This document shows, piece after piece, positions 1 to 9,000 of a stretch of 64,000 nucleotides of DNA. The notes beneath the pieces were generated by a model. That model did not search any database. It saw nothing but the letters and a program-made list of their open reading frames with translations, and had not been told where the DNA came from. A program made the position numbers and the translations under genes. Source of the DNA: Sphingomonadales bacterium (lineage in GTDB: Bacteria > Pseudomonadota > Alphaproteobacteria > Sphingomonadales > Sphingomonadaceae); contig JAIYAY010000025.1 in assembly GCA_027488785.1 (NCBI GenBank), positions 1 to 64,000 of the forward strand. The letters run 5' to 3'. Within the stretch, counting starts at the first letter, position 1, and every line of letters starts with the position of its first letter.

Positions 1-996
<996 letters not shown>

Positions 997-1009
997 TCTT
1001 TGAAATTCT

Positions 1010-1184
1010 TCATGCTGAATGCATTTCAGGATAACAAGCGACATTGATGTGTTATGCTGAAACAAGTTCAGCATGACGAGCAAGGTGAAGCAAAAAGCGA
1101 CGAAAACACCTCTCGTCATCCCGAACTTGTTTCGGGATAACAAGCAGCGGCAGTGTGTCATCCTGAAACAAGTTCAGCATGACG
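1010..1184. repeat. Array of four REP-like palindromes in two inverted pairs
   Basis: Four imperfect palindromes of about 21-25 bases lie at about 1010-1034, 1051-1079, 1114-1142 and 1157-1184. Each reads ATSCYGAA, a short loop, then the complement. The second and third are near-perfect inverted copies of each other. Units 1-2 and 3-4 look like a duplication, because both pairs share an AACAAGC linker after the first member and TGTGT before the second. Stem bases change in a compensatory way: unit 2 pairs GCT with AGC, while unit 3 pairs CCC with GGG. This resembles BIME-type pairs of REP elements. The array lies between fumC and a small-protein gene. A fifth copy is at 8761-8784. Confidence 0.8.
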
Positions 1185-1209
1185 GCATTTGAAGGATAGG
1201 AAAAAACAC

Positions 1210-1404
1210 ATGTTAAAATCCATCGCAGGGGCCGTTATCGGTGAAGTCATCGGGCGTAAGCGCGGCAATGGCTTGCTAGGTGCAGGCATTGGTCTAGTGG
1301 CTACGCGCCTGGCGACCCGTTCGATTCCGGGCCTTTTGCTGGTCGGCGGCGCAATTGTTGCCAAAAACATGTATGACAAACGCAAAGAGCGTAAGGACGC
1401 CTAA
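1210..1404 (+). CDS. Small glycine-rich membrane-like protein, unknown function
   Basis: This encodes 64 residues starting MLKSIAGAV. The ATG at 1210 was chosen because GAAGGATAGG lies about ten bases upstream; the longer reading from the TTG at 1189 would start inside the last REP unit. The protein is rich in Gly, Ala, Leu and Ile. It has a probable hydrophobic helix GLLGAGIGLVATRLATRS and a second at IPGLLLVGGAIVAKNMY, and ends in a strongly charged tail KRKERKDA. This fits a small inner-membrane protein, but I recognise no named family. It lies 69 bases upstream of gmk on the same strand and may share its transcript. Confidence 0.6.
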   Translation: MLKSIAGAVIGEVIGRKRGNGLLGAGIGLVATRLATRSIPGLLLVGGAIVAKNMYDKRKERKDA

Positions 1405-1473
1405 CCTGCTGTCGCGGTCAACGGACTACGCTTCCCTCTTGACGCCGCCCTGCCCTTTCGCGCAAGTGCGGCT

Positions 1474-2127
1474 ATGGCCCATAATGACCCGCACAAGCCG
1501 CATGAATTGGAACGCCGCGGCCTCCTGTTCGTCCTTTCGTCGCCCTCCGGCGCTGGCAAATCCACGCTTTCGCGGATGTTGCTGGATGCAGACGACAAAA
1601 TTGCCTTGTCGGTCTCCTACACAACCCGCCCTCCCCGCCCCGGCGAGATTGAAGGCGTGCATTATCATTTCACCGATGTCGCCACCTTCAAGCAAATGGC
1701 CGCTGACGGCGAATTTCTGGAATGGGCGCATGTCTTTGGTAACCGTTACGGTACGCCCAAAGGCCCCGTTGAGGAAAAGCTTGCGGCGGGTTGCGATGTC
1801 CTGTTCGACATCGACTGGCAAGGGGCGCAGCAATTATATCAAGAGGCCGGACCAGACGTCGTCCGTGTGTTTATCTTGCCGCCGTCCATCGATGAACTCG
1901 AACGTCGCCTGCGCAGCCGCGCACAGGACAGTGATGCCGTGATTGCTGACCGGATGAGCCGCGCAAAGTCGGAAATCGGGCATTGGGATGGCTATGACTA
2001 TGTCCTCATCAACGATGATGTGCAGGCATGTTTTGTAAAAGTGCAGCAGATCCTCGCCGCTGAACGGATGAAAAGGCGGCGGCAAAAGGGTCTGATCGGC
2101 TTTGTCCGCGATCTTGCCGCGACTTAG
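1474..2127 (+). CDS. gmk: Guanylate kinase
   Basis: Guanylate kinase phosphorylates GMP (and dGMP) to GDP with ATP, an essential step in GTP supply. The 217-residue protein has the P-loop SSPSGAGKST at about residues 22-31. It also has the GMP-binding signature SVSYTTRPPRPGEIEGVHYH at about 48-67 and the IDWQGAQQL segment of the kinase core. Length is usual for bacterial Gmk (about 205-220). The start ATG at 1474 has only a weak Shine-Dalgarno sequence but gives the expected short N-terminal lead before the P-loop. The gene ends 9 bases before the convergent DUF3429 gene. Confidence 0.95.
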   Translation: MAHNDPHKPHELERRGLLFVLSSPSGAGKSTLSRMLLDADDKIALSVSYTTRPPRPGEIEGVHYHFTDVATFKQMAADGEFLEWAHVFGNRYGTPKGPVEEKLAAGCDVLFDIDWQGAQQLYQEAGPDVVRVFILPPSIDELERRLRSRAQDSDAVIADRMSRAKSEIGHWDGYDYVLINDDVQACFVKVQQILAAERMKRRRQKGLIGFVRDLAAT

Positions 2128-2136
2128 CGCCTATAC

Positions 2137-2613
2137 TTAAGCTAATCCTGCCAGCAGCAGAGTCAATCCACCCAGCCCAAGCGACAAATGCCAACGCAGC
2201 TTCATCCAACCCACGGGCAAAGCGCAATGCATACCCAACCAGCGATCCCCCAAGGGCGATAGCAGCAGGAAAAATCCAAGCCATGCCAAGGACGGGCCGG
2301 GCCAATTCAGGCCCCATATCCACGGCACATAGGTTGCGAGCGCCAGTAGGCTAGGCGCAACCGCAAGCGCGAAAATGCCATTGGCAGACGCGTCATCTTT
2401 GCGCGTGGTTATACCAAGCGCCCACCACATGCCGCCGATGAAGCTGAAGATAAAGGCGGCATAGCCATAAGCCAAAGCAAGGCCAGTCCATTGATATTCG
2501 GATCCGGATACCACCATTGCAGCCGCAATGACCTGCGGCAATAATCCGGCATAGCCTGCGATGAAGGCGGCCTTTGGAATGGGGTGGAGGGTAAAAATCG
2601 GGCTGTCTGCCAT
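2137..2613 (-). CDS. DUF3429 family membrane protein
   Basis: This is a 158-residue integral membrane protein, recognised as a DUF3429-type protein by its length, predicted topology of about five helices, and the GYAAFIFSFIGGMWWALG segment. The biochemical role of the family is unknown. The ATG at 2613 is preferred because AAGGA lies eight bases upstream; the longer form from a TTG would overlap that site. It is the last gene of the minus-strand run that begins with crcB, separated by 67 bases from the atp12 stop, so it may have its own transcript. It ends tail to tail with gmk. Confidence 0.7.
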   Translation of the reverse strand: MADSPIFTLHPIPKAAFIAGYAGLLPQVIAAAMVVSGSEYQWTGLALAYGYAAFIFSFIGGMWWALGITTRKDDASANGIFALAVAPSLLALATYVPWIWGLNWPGPSLAWLGFFLLLSPLGDRWLGMHCALPVGWMKLRWHLSLGLGGLTLLLAGLA

Positions 2614-2680
2614 GGCTGTCATCCTTATTTGCAACGCTCCATTACTCGCGCAGATATTCCCCAGCGAGATAGGTTTTCCC

Positions 2681-3382
2681 CTATATTTCGGGCGTCAGCA
2701 GGTCGAGAAAGCGCGCGGCCGCCATAAATTCGCCGGCGCGATCGTCGCGGTTTTTTTGCGCCCAATGGTCGGCGCCCCATAATTCTTCCTGCCAAAGCTC
2801 ATCAAGGCAGGCGGCGTTCCAAATGTCTTCGGGTGTCGCAGCGCGCTCAACAACAGCCAAGGTGGCAATGAGCGATCCCGACAAATGCGCAAGCTTCGCC
2901 ATCGCCGCCAGCTCAAATGCGCCGCGCGCCGCAACCACACCGCGCAAGGTTTCCAGCGTTGCGGCGGGTTGCGGCTGATGCATGATGCCTTCGACAATCA
3001 CAAAGCTGATGTCATAGCGCCCCTGCGCCCAATGCAACCAAGGATCCCAGATTTCGGCCTGTCGGTCGGCAAGCGCCTCACCCGCTGCGGCGCGATAACA
3101 AAAAAGGTCGGTCTCGCCATAAGCGGCAATGGCGGCGGCAAAGCCCGCATGATCCGGCGCGATCCGGTCAATTGCGGCATTGGCAAAGCCGGTCACCGGC
3201 ATCAAAGCTGGGTTCAGCGTTTTTTCCACCGCGTCCCACTCGGCCATCACCGCGTCGGCCATTTTCTGCGTCGGCAGCGCGAGCGCATTGCCCGTGGGTG
3301 TCTTTACTGGACGGCCGTCGAGCCGGATGGCTTGGCCCATTGGGGTGGGTTCAAGCGTAACCTCTTTCCAAAATCGCCTCAT
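2681..3382 (-). CDS. ATP12-family F1-ATPase assembly chaperone
   Basis: ATP12 proteins bind the alpha subunit of F1-ATP synthase during assembly; the family is found in mitochondria and alphaproteobacteria. The 233-residue protein has the family pattern RLDGRPVKTPTGNALALPT near the N terminus, then AVMAEWDAVE, then a helical C-terminal domain with ETDLFCYRA and LDELWQEELWGADHWA. Length fits bacterial ATP12. The start overlaps the stop of the upstream small membrane protein by four bases (ATGA), so translation is probably coupled. No ATP synthase genes lie in the window. The name rests on sequence pattern and length, and is fairly secure at family level. Confidence 0.85.
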   Translation of the reverse strand: MRRFWKEVTLEPTPMGQAIRLDGRPVKTPTGNALALPTQKMADAVMAEWDAVEKTLNPALMPVTGFANAAIDRIAPDHAGFAAAIAAYGETDLFCYRAAAGEALADRQAEIWDPWLHWAQGRYDISFVIVEGIMHQPQPAATLETLRGVVAARGAFELAAMAKLAHLSGSLIATLAVVERAATPEDIWNAACLDELWQEELWGADHWAQKNRDDRAGEFMAAARFLDLLTPEI

Positions 3383-3618
3383 TGATCTGGCTTACTTTTC
3401 CATCTTTTGGACAGGAATACAGGCAGAAGGAGAAAATTGAACATGCCGAAGACAAATAACAAATATCCCGCCGCCTTAGGTATTCCAAATGCCTCCCGCG
3501 CGATGACGGCGAGGCCCACGACCAGCATGATAGCGCCTAAAATCCGGCACAGATTGATGACCAGAAAGCGATATTGCGCCTGCATTTCTGCGCGGGCATT
3601 GTCGTCCATTGGTGTCAT
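3379..3618 (-). CDS. Small two-helix membrane protein
   Basis: This encodes 79 residues with two clear hydrophobic segments, about 18-40 (FLVINLCRILGAIMLVVGL) and about 51-70 (GYLLFVFGMFNFLLLPVF), and a basic tail KRWKSKPDQ. The function is not known. It is wedged between the HAD phosphatase and ATP12 genes with four-base ATGA overlaps on both sides, so it is clearly part of the operon and translationally coupled. Its position beside an F1-ATPase assembly factor hints at a role near ATP synthase, but that is only inference. The real start could be the Met at residue 4. Confidence 0.75.
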   Translation of the reverse strand: MTPMDDNARAEMQAQYRFLVINLCRILGAIMLVVGLAVIAREAFGIPKAAGYLLFVFGMFNFLLLPVFLSKRWKSKPDQ

Positions 3619-4277
3619 GCAAAATCCTTTAGATAGGCCTTCAGATCGTCTATGCTTTCGGCGATATAGTCTGCCCCTGCTGCGCGCAACTCCGCAACAT
3701 CATGATAGCCCCAATTGACACCTACGGTCCGCGTTCCGGCGGCGCGGCCCATATGAATATCATACACCGTATCGCCGATAACCACCGCATCGCTTGCGTC
3801 CGCACCGGCATCGGCCAAGGCCTGATATACCATCGACGGGTGCGGTTTGGACGGGTGGCGGTCGGCGGTTTGTAGGCTGACGAACAAGCCCTTTATGGCA
3901 TGATGATCGAGACAGCGGATCAGCCCGCGATCGGATTTGCCCGTCGCCACGCCCAGTTTCCACCTGTCTTCGTCCAATTCAGACAACAAGGCGGCGATGC
4001 CGTCATATAAGGGTTCGTCGACCAAGCCATTGTTGCGTAGCTTCAGGAACGCCGCTCGGTATTGTTCTGCCAAATCATGATGACAAACATCGTCCGCCTC
4101 CGGCAACAACACACGCATCGATTCCACCAAGGACAGGCCAACCACGCGGCGTATGTCATGCCGCTGAGGCGGCGGCAGCCCAGCACCCTCAAACGCATGC
4201 TCCATCGCCATACAAATATTGGCCTGACTGTCGACCAAAGTCCCGTCGCAATCAAATATGGCGAGCTTCACCGTCAC
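3615..4277 (-). CDS. HAD-superfamily hydrolase, phosphoglycolate phosphatase-like
   Basis: This is a 220-residue HAD phosphatase of the Gph/PGMB subgroup. Motif I is FDCDGTLVDS with the nucleophile Asp9 and acid Asp11. A helical cap follows (residues ~17-80), then motif II GVATGKS, the Lys in HPSKPHPSM, and motif IV VVIGDTVYDI with its acidic pair. The likely reaction is hydrolysis of a small phosphate ester such as 2-phosphoglycolate, but HAD substrates cannot be read from sequence alone. It sits in the crcB-atp12 operon, overlapping both neighbours by four bases. Other possible names are pyrophosphatase PpaX or beta-phosphoglucomutase-like. Confidence 0.8.
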   Translation of the reverse strand: MTVKLAIFDCDGTLVDSQANICMAMEHAFEGAGLPPPQRHDIRRVVGLSLVESMRVLLPEADDVCHHDLAEQYRAAFLKLRNNGLVDEPLYDGIAALLSELDEDRWKLGVATGKSDRGLIRCLDHHAIKGLFVSLQTADRHPSKPHPSMVYQALADAGADASDAVVIGDTVYDIHMGRAAGTRTVGVNWGYHDVAELRAAGADYIAESIDDLKAYLKDFA

Positions 4278-4873
4278 GGCAGATGGCGCATCAAGGCGGC
4301 AATATCGCGCTTACCCGCTTGCTCGGCCCCATCGGCCGCGGCGTTGCGCGCGGCGTCAGGCTTATTTTGACCAAGCTTAGATGTGCTGCGCCACGCGGTT
4401 ATGTCCATATGAAAGCCCAATATGCCCCGTAGCATTTTTTCGAAATGACCCTCGGCCATTTTCGACCGATCCCAAAGCGGCTTTGGCGCTAATTTCGATT
4501 CCTGTAAGTGGCTCAACGCATCGGCTTGGGCGATGAGCGCCGCTGCGCCCATTTGGCGCATATCGCCCTGCATCTCTATGGCGCAATAATTCCAAGTGGG
4601 CACTTGATTATCCATGCCATACCAATCGGGGCTGATGTAACTATCCGGACCATTCACCACGAACAACGCCTCCGCGCCGTCCAGATATTGGGTCATCGCG
4701 TTGGTACGCGCGATATGAAAACCGATGCGGTCTTCTGCCAAGAAAACGAACGGCAGATGGGCCACTCGCGGGCCTTCCGGGGTGGCCATAAACAGCGTGC
4801 CAAACCCTATATCCTGCGCAAATTGGCGCAGCGCGTCACGATCCTCCCAACGAAATGCAGCGTTCGGGTGCAT
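4274..4873 (-). CDS. PaiB-like FMN-binding split-barrel protein
   Basis: This 199-residue protein has the pattern of the PaiB family (FMN-binding negative transcriptional regulator type): MHPNAAF at the start, GTLFMATPEGPRVAHLPFVF, VVNGPDSYISPDWYG, VPTWNYCAIEMQGDMR and GILGFHMDITAWRSTSKLGQNK. In Bacillus PaiB was described as a repressor of sporulation and protease genes. In other bacteria the fold is a flavin/heme-binding split barrel of unclear role, so a regulatory function should not be assumed. It is coupled to the rluC-like gene (one-base overlap of stop and start) and to the HAD gene (four-base overlap). Confidence 0.8.
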   Translation of the reverse strand: MHPNAAFRWEDRDALRQFAQDIGFGTLFMATPEGPRVAHLPFVFLAEDRIGFHIARTNAMTQYLDGAEALFVVNGPDSYISPDWYGMDNQVPTWNYCAIEMQGDMRQMGAAALIAQADALSHLQESKLAPKPLWDRSKMAEGHFEKMLRGILGFHMDITAWRSTSKLGQNKPDAARNAAADGAEQAGKRDIAALMRHLP

Positions 4874-6138
4874 TAAGCCTTTCCTCGCGGCGCAACCTTC
4901 TTTCCAGCAGGCTTTTGAGCAGGTGCCCGTTTCGCAGGTGCTTTCCCCGCGACAGCCTTCTTAATCACTGGCTTTTTCGCCGCGATTTTCTTGCCAGCCG
5001 CCATTTGGCTGCGTTTTTTATCCTTGGGTTTATCAGACACTGAGCCACGCGAGCGACGTTCGCCCTTGCGTTCTTTACGCGCGGATTTGGCGATATTGGC
5101 GGCAACGCGCTTTTTGCCCTCGGCGGTTTCGCTGAATTTGGGCGCGTCGAGCACTAAGGCATCGCCCATTTCAATATCAAAACCCAAATCATCAAAGCTG
5201 GCCGCCATATGCGGGGGCAAGTCGGCGCGCACGTCGATTTGATGGCCCGATGGATGGTCAATGCGGATGCGGCGGGCATGGAGATGCATTTTGCGGCTGA
5301 TCGTGCCTGTCAGAAACGCATCCTTACCGCCATATTTGCCGTCGCCGACAATCGGGTGACCAATCGCGGCCATATGCACGCGTAACTGGTGTGTGCGGCC
5401 GGTATAAGGCTGCAATTCAACCCAGGCGGTTGCGTTGCCCGCGCGTTCAACAATGCGATAGCGGGTGCGCGCCGACTGCCCATCTTTTTCATCGATATGC
5501 ATTTTTTCGCCGCCGCTGCCGGGTTGCTTGCCAATGGGCAGGTCAATAAAACCATCGGCAATGTCGGGTACGCCGACGACCAACGCCCAATAGACCTTTC
5601 GCGCGGTGCGCGATGAAAATGCCTTGGCAAAATGCCCGGCCGAGCGCGATGTTCGCGCCAAAAGTAAAGCGCCCGATGTATCCTTGTCCAATCGGTGGAC
5701 AAGCTTTGGCCGGCTATCAAGTTCAAAACCCAAGGCATCGAGCAAGCCATCGACATGGTTCTCGGTCTTGGTTCCGCCCTGCGTTGCAAGGCCAGCCGGC
5801 TTGTTAATCACCAACGCCGAGTCATCCTTGTGGATCACCATGCTCAGCGCGAATTCCATTTCGTCTTCGGTCAGCGCACGGCGCTTACGCACGGGCCGCG
5901 CGCTGGAGGACGCAGAAGTGTCCGCAGGCGGCACACGTAAAGTCTGCCCCGCCAGCAACCGATCACCCGGCGCGGCGCGCTTACCATCGACGCGCAATTG
6001 CCCCGTCCGCGCCCAGCGCGACACAATGTTGAACGACGCATCGGGCAAATGCCGCTTGAACCAGCGGTCCAATCTTATGCCGTCATCATCAGGGGCGACA
6101 ACAAATTGCCGTATGCCGTTTTCGTCATTCTTACTCAT
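4873..6138 (-). CDS. RluA-family 23S rRNA pseudouridine synthase with long basic tail
   Basis: This enzyme isomerises uridines in rRNA to pseudouridine. An S4-type RNA-binding domain lies at about residues 12-75 (LDRWFKRHLPD to LRVDGKRAAPGDRL). The catalytic domain follows, with the signature LVHRLDKDTSGALLLARTS, whose first Asp is the expected nucleophile. Its order matches RluC. After the catalytic core (about residue 320) comes a ~75-residue tail rich in Lys, Ala, Arg and Pro, with KKxxAKK-like repeats, unusual for RluC. The ATG at 6138 was chosen over the TTG at 6144 because it gives an ATGA overlap with the crcB stop. Total length is 421 residues against about 320 in E. coli RluC. The exact uridine targets cannot be read. 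Confidence 0.85.
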   Translation of the reverse strand: MSKNDENGIRQFVVAPDDDGIRLDRWFKRHLPDASFNIVSRWARTGQLRVDGKRAAPGDRLLAGQTLRVPPADTSASSSARPVRKRRALTEDEMEFALSMVIHKDDSALVINKPAGLATQGGTKTENHVDGLLDALGFELDSRPKLVHRLDKDTSGALLLARTSRSAGHFAKAFSSRTARKVYWALVVGVPDIADGFIDLPIGKQPGSGGEKMHIDEKDGQSARTRYRIVERAGNATAWVELQPYTGRTHQLRVHMAAIGHPIVGDGKYGGKDAFLTGTISRKMHLHARRIRIDHPSGHQIDVRADLPPHMAASFDDLGFDIEMGDALVLDAPKFSETAEGKKRVAANIAKSARKERKGERRSRGSVSDKPKDKKRSQMAAGKKIAAKKPVIKKAVAGKAPAKRAPAQKPAGKKVAPRGKA

Positions 6139-6512
6139 GCCCAAATTGCCTTTGCTATCGCCATCCCGGCGAACACCGCGCCAAGCGCCAATAAAATCGA
6201 CGCGAGCGCATAAAGGGCTGCCATGCCCATCTGCCCACGTTGCACCATCTGCGCCATTTCCAACGAGAAAGCGCTAAATGTCGTAAAGCCGCCCAAAACG
6301 CCGACACCCAGAAACAAGCGCAACGGTTCCGCGGCATTGTCCCCACGCAGCAGCCACATCGCCAATAGGCCCACGCACAGCCCGCCTAAAACATTGGCGA
6401 TAAAGGTCGGCCAAGGCCAGCCAGCGGCGCCAACAGGTAAAGCGCGTGACAGGCCGTAGCGCAAAGCCGCGCCAATGGCTCCGCCAGACATGACAAGGAT
6501 GATGGGGTTCAT
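6135..6512 (-). CDS. crcB: Fluoride ion channel CrcB/Fluc
   Basis: CrcB (Fluc) forms a dual-topology dimeric fluoride channel in the inner membrane and protects cells from fluoride. The 125-residue protein has four hydrophobic segments. Family motifs are GGAIGAALRYGLSR, the polar helix with TFIANVLG (the conserved Asn), and GVLGGFTTFSAFSLE (the TM3 break with the Phe box and Na-site region). It heads the operon running down to atp12. Immediately upstream a small CCCGC/GCGGG hairpin (6514-6529) abuts the start codon, and no good Shine-Dalgarno sequence is spaced normally. I do not see a fluoride riboswitch in the 55 bases up to the S9 peptidase gene. Confidence 0.92.
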   Translation of the reverse strand: MNPIILVMSGGAIGAALRYGLSRALPVGAAGWPWPTFIANVLGGLCVGLLAMWLLRGDNAAEPLRLFLGVGVLGGFTTFSAFSLEMAQMVQRGQMGMAALYALASILLALGAVFAGMAIAKAIWA

Positions 6513-6567
6513 CCCCGCGCTTTAGCGGGACACAGCCTGTTTTAGCAAGCCTTGCCGCCGTGCAGGA

Positions 6568-8520
6568 TCATGAGGCAGGATTATGCTTGGCTAAAAATGC
6601 TTCCATCGACGACAGCAATGTGATGCGGTCTACCTCACGCGCAAAATAATGGTCGGCGAGCGGCAGCGAGACAAATTCGACTACTTTGTCCGCCTTTGTC
6701 ATGGCATTGAACATTTTCTGCGACTGTACATGGTCGACTGTGACATCGCGTTTGCCATGGATCAGCATCAATGGCGCCTTGATCTTCGCAACGGCATTAA
6801 TCGGCGACACCGCGTTAAAATCCGGGGTCATTTCCTGCCATTGCGTCTTGTACAAATTGCCCTTGAGATAATTGCCGAAATCATTGACCTCGCGCCGCAA
6901 CGCCGCAACCCCCGAAATCGAAATGGCGCAGCGATAGAGATCAGGGTCCTTGGCAATCCCCCACATCGCCGCATAGCCGCCATAAGACGCGCCGACGATG
7001 CACACGCGTTTTGCATCGGCAATGCCTTGGCTGACCGCCCATTTGACCCCGTCGGTGATGTCATCCTGCATCGCAAAGCCCATCTGGCCCTTGCCCTTGT
7101 TGAGGAATGCAGTGCCATAGCCCGTTGAGCCACGGAAATTGGGCTGCATCACGACATAGCCGCGGCTTGCCAGAAATTGCGCCCAATAATCATAATTCAG
7201 ACTGTCATGCGCCCATGGACCGCCATGTGGCATGACAATGAAAGGCAGGTTTCTGGCGTCCTTACCCTTGGGCGTGGTCAACACGGCCTCAATTTCCAAC
7301 CCGTCGCGCGCTTTATATCGCACCAGCTCCACCGGCGACAATTTTTTACTGCCCAGCTTTTCATTCACCGATGCGATTTTTTGCAAGACGCCGACTTTGG
7401 TATCGTAAAAATAGATGCTGCCTGGGGTTTCCGCTGCGTCTATGCGCACCAGCATCTTGCTTCGGTCTGCGCTCATACTCTCGATATGCACGCGTAAGTT
7501 GGGAACCGATTTGTTGAAATTCGCCTGCAAATCGGCCAAATCTGGGTCAAACCAGACTATGGGGTTTTTCTTATCGGTGGTGTAGGCTCCCAGCAATTTG
7601 CCGTCATTGGATGTGATCGCGCCCTCAACCTCCCCCTGTTCGGGTTCAAATATCGTTCTGACCGTCTTTTGGGTCGCCAGATCGACTTCAAATATCGACG
7701 TGCGGCCAGCATCATTGTCGCGCATGACCAACGCATTGTCGCCGCCCGGTAGATATAGGAACGGGACGGTCAAGACCTCATCACGCTTGTAATTGGCTTT
7801 ATCGACTACCCGGAGTGCCTCGGCGTTCGACCTGCGGTAGATCAACCGCGAGGTCAGGCCGCCATCGCTATACCCGACGCCGACACGCAACTGCCCAAGA
7901 TGGTCGGCACCCCAGTCGAACACACCCTCTCGGCCGATGACGACTCTGCGTTTTTTGCCGTTGGTGACATCGACACGGTACACCGTAGGCCAGAAGCCCG
8001 GGAAATTGCTGTAAATCGTATCTTGCGCCGCAACCAATATTTCGTTGCTGCCATCATTCGGCACCGACAGAACATCGCCTGCATTTTGACCATTCATATC
8101 CCACAACAGCTTGGTATGTTTGCCGTTAATCCGATTGACCGCGAGCAGACGTGTTACATACCAGCGGTCAGTTTCAACTGGCAAAAGCCCAGTGAGCGAT
8201 ACGATGATATTGTCATTGTTCACCCAGAGGACGCGGCCGGGTTGGGTCCCATCGGGCACGCCGAGAATGATAGTTTTGGATGCGCCACCCACCAAAGGCA
8301 TGATCACGATTTTCTGTTCGCCAGCCACACCGAAGATGCCCGCGATATGATTGCCATCCGGCGACAGCGCGGCGCGCTCCACAAATGGCAGGCTGGCAAA
8401 TGCCTCAACGCTTGGCGGAGCAGTCGGCGCTGTTACTACGGGTGCGACGACCGGCGGCGGCGTTTTAGCAAATACCGATCCCGTCATCAGAAATGCGGCA
8501 AACAGAAAGCGACAGATCAT
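6568..8520 (-). CDS. Exported S9 (prolyl oligopeptidase-type) peptidase
   Basis: This encodes about 650 residues with a Sec signal peptide MICRFLFAAFLMTGSVFAKT, so it is probably periplasmic. The middle ~350 residues form a beta-propeller-like region. The C-terminal alpha/beta hydrolase domain carries the nucleophile motif GASYGGYAAMW (Ser near residue 512 from the ATG at 8520), the acid in HGKRDVTV (Asp ~592) and the His in LADHYFA (~624). HGGPWAHDS matches the oxyanion region. This is the acylaminoacyl-peptidase/dipeptidyl-peptidase-like S9C group common in sphingomonads; substrates are probably short peptides. The ATG at 8520 is preferred over the TTG at 8532 because it gives a normal signal peptide. 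Confidence 0.88.
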   Translation of the reverse strand: MICRFLFAAFLMTGSVFAKTPPPVVAPVVTAPTAPPSVEAFASLPFVERAALSPDGNHIAGIFGVAGEQKIVIMPLVGGASKTIILGVPDGTQPGRVLWVNNDNIIVSLTGLLPVETDRWYVTRLLAVNRINGKHTKLLWDMNGQNAGDVLSVPNDGSNEILVAAQDTIYSNFPGFWPTVYRVDVTNGKKRRVVIGREGVFDWGADHLGQLRVGVGYSDGGLTSRLIYRRSNAEALRVVDKANYKRDEVLTVPFLYLPGGDNALVMRDNDAGRTSIFEVDLATQKTVRTIFEPEQGEVEGAITSNDGKLLGAYTTDKKNPIVWFDPDLADLQANFNKSVPNLRVHIESMSADRSKMLVRIDAAETPGSIYFYDTKVGVLQKIASVNEKLGSKKLSPVELVRYKARDGLEIEAVLTTPKGKDARNLPFIVMPHGGPWAHDSLNYDYWAQFLASRGYVVMQPNFRGSTGYGTAFLNKGKGQMGFAMQDDITDGVKWAVSQGIADAKRVCIVGASYGGYAAMWGIAKDPDLYRCAISISGVAALRREVNDFGNYLKGNLYKTQWQEMTPDFNAVSPINAVAKIKAPLMLIHGKRDVTVDHVQSQKMFNAMTKADKVVEFVSLPLADHYFAREVDRITLLSSMEAFLAKHNPAS

Positions 8521-8760
8521 GTATTTTCCCAAAAGTGATCCTCTGATTTTTAAACGCCTTTGCCGAAAAGCGCTAAAAAAACGTTAACATCTCAATTACT
8601 TCTGGTCTTTATTTTTGAAGCACCCGCGACAACATGGATGACAAGATTAATAGCCGCGTTTGAGCGGCGCAAAATATCAAGCGCCAGCCAAAAAAACTGC
8701 AAGGCGTCCGGCGCAAGTGGTAAATGGGTAAAGACACAAAACCCACCCCGCCGCATGGGC

Positions 8761-8784
8761 GGTATCCTGAAGCAAGTTCAGCAT
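8761..8784. repeat. Single REP-like palindrome (fifth copy)
   Basis: ATCCTGAAGCAAGTTCAGC is the same element as those at 1010-1184, closest to the unit at 1157-1184, with the same single mismatch in the stem. It stands alone here, 220 bases upstream of acnA. This shows the element is dispersed and is not only a local duplication. Confidence 0.7.
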
Positions 8785-8910
8785 CTTAATTTTTACTTTT
8801 CACCTATTCACACACCGGTCGCTGCCAATTTTACCCCGCCCCACCTTGCACCCCACCCCCAACCGCGCTAAGGCGCGGCCAGCAAACGAATCTCCCGCTT
8901 TTACGCTGGT

Positions 8911-8939
8911 TTGACGCGCGTTGATTGGCCGCAGATAGC
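8911..8939 (+). promoter_or_regulatory. Possible sigma70-type promoter of acnA
   Basis: TTGACG (8911-8916) and GATAGC (8934-8939) are separated by 17 bases, about 60 bases before the acnA ATG. The -35 is a good match to the alphaproteobacterial TTGACR box; the -10 is weaker. The position fits acnA, but no other support is visible. Confidence 0.4.
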
Positions 8940-9000
8940 GGCGACCCGTGTTGTCTTCCCCATCCGGCCAAAAGCCCAAATTTTTAGGGATAGTGATAAC

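Larger units (their letters stand above)
8521..9000. other. Intergenic region between S9 peptidase and acnA
   Basis: This 480-base gap between divergent genes holds no convincing coding region. A 103-codon open frame at 8560-8871 has poor amino-acid composition, no ribosome site and runs through a REP-like element. The parts I can name are the REP-like palindrome at 8761-8784 and a possible acnA promoter at 8911-8939. The stretch 8540-8600 is A/T-rich and may hold the promoter of the minus-strand peptidase. Confidence 0.6.

Noticed and set aside
6513-6567. Fluoride riboswitch upstream of crcB
   Set aside because: The 55-base spacer has only a short GC hairpin and not the conserved fluoride-aptamer segments.
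8560-8871. 103-codon open frame between the S9 peptidase and acnA
   Set aside because: It passes through a REP-like repeat, has no ribosome site and low-complexity His/Pro-rich ends.
8911-9000. N-terminal extension of acnA from a TTG at 8911
   Set aside because: It covers a likely promoter, lacks a ribosome site, and adds 30 residues absent from AcnA proteins; the ATG at 9001 has a Shine-Dalgarno sequence and gives the usual length.
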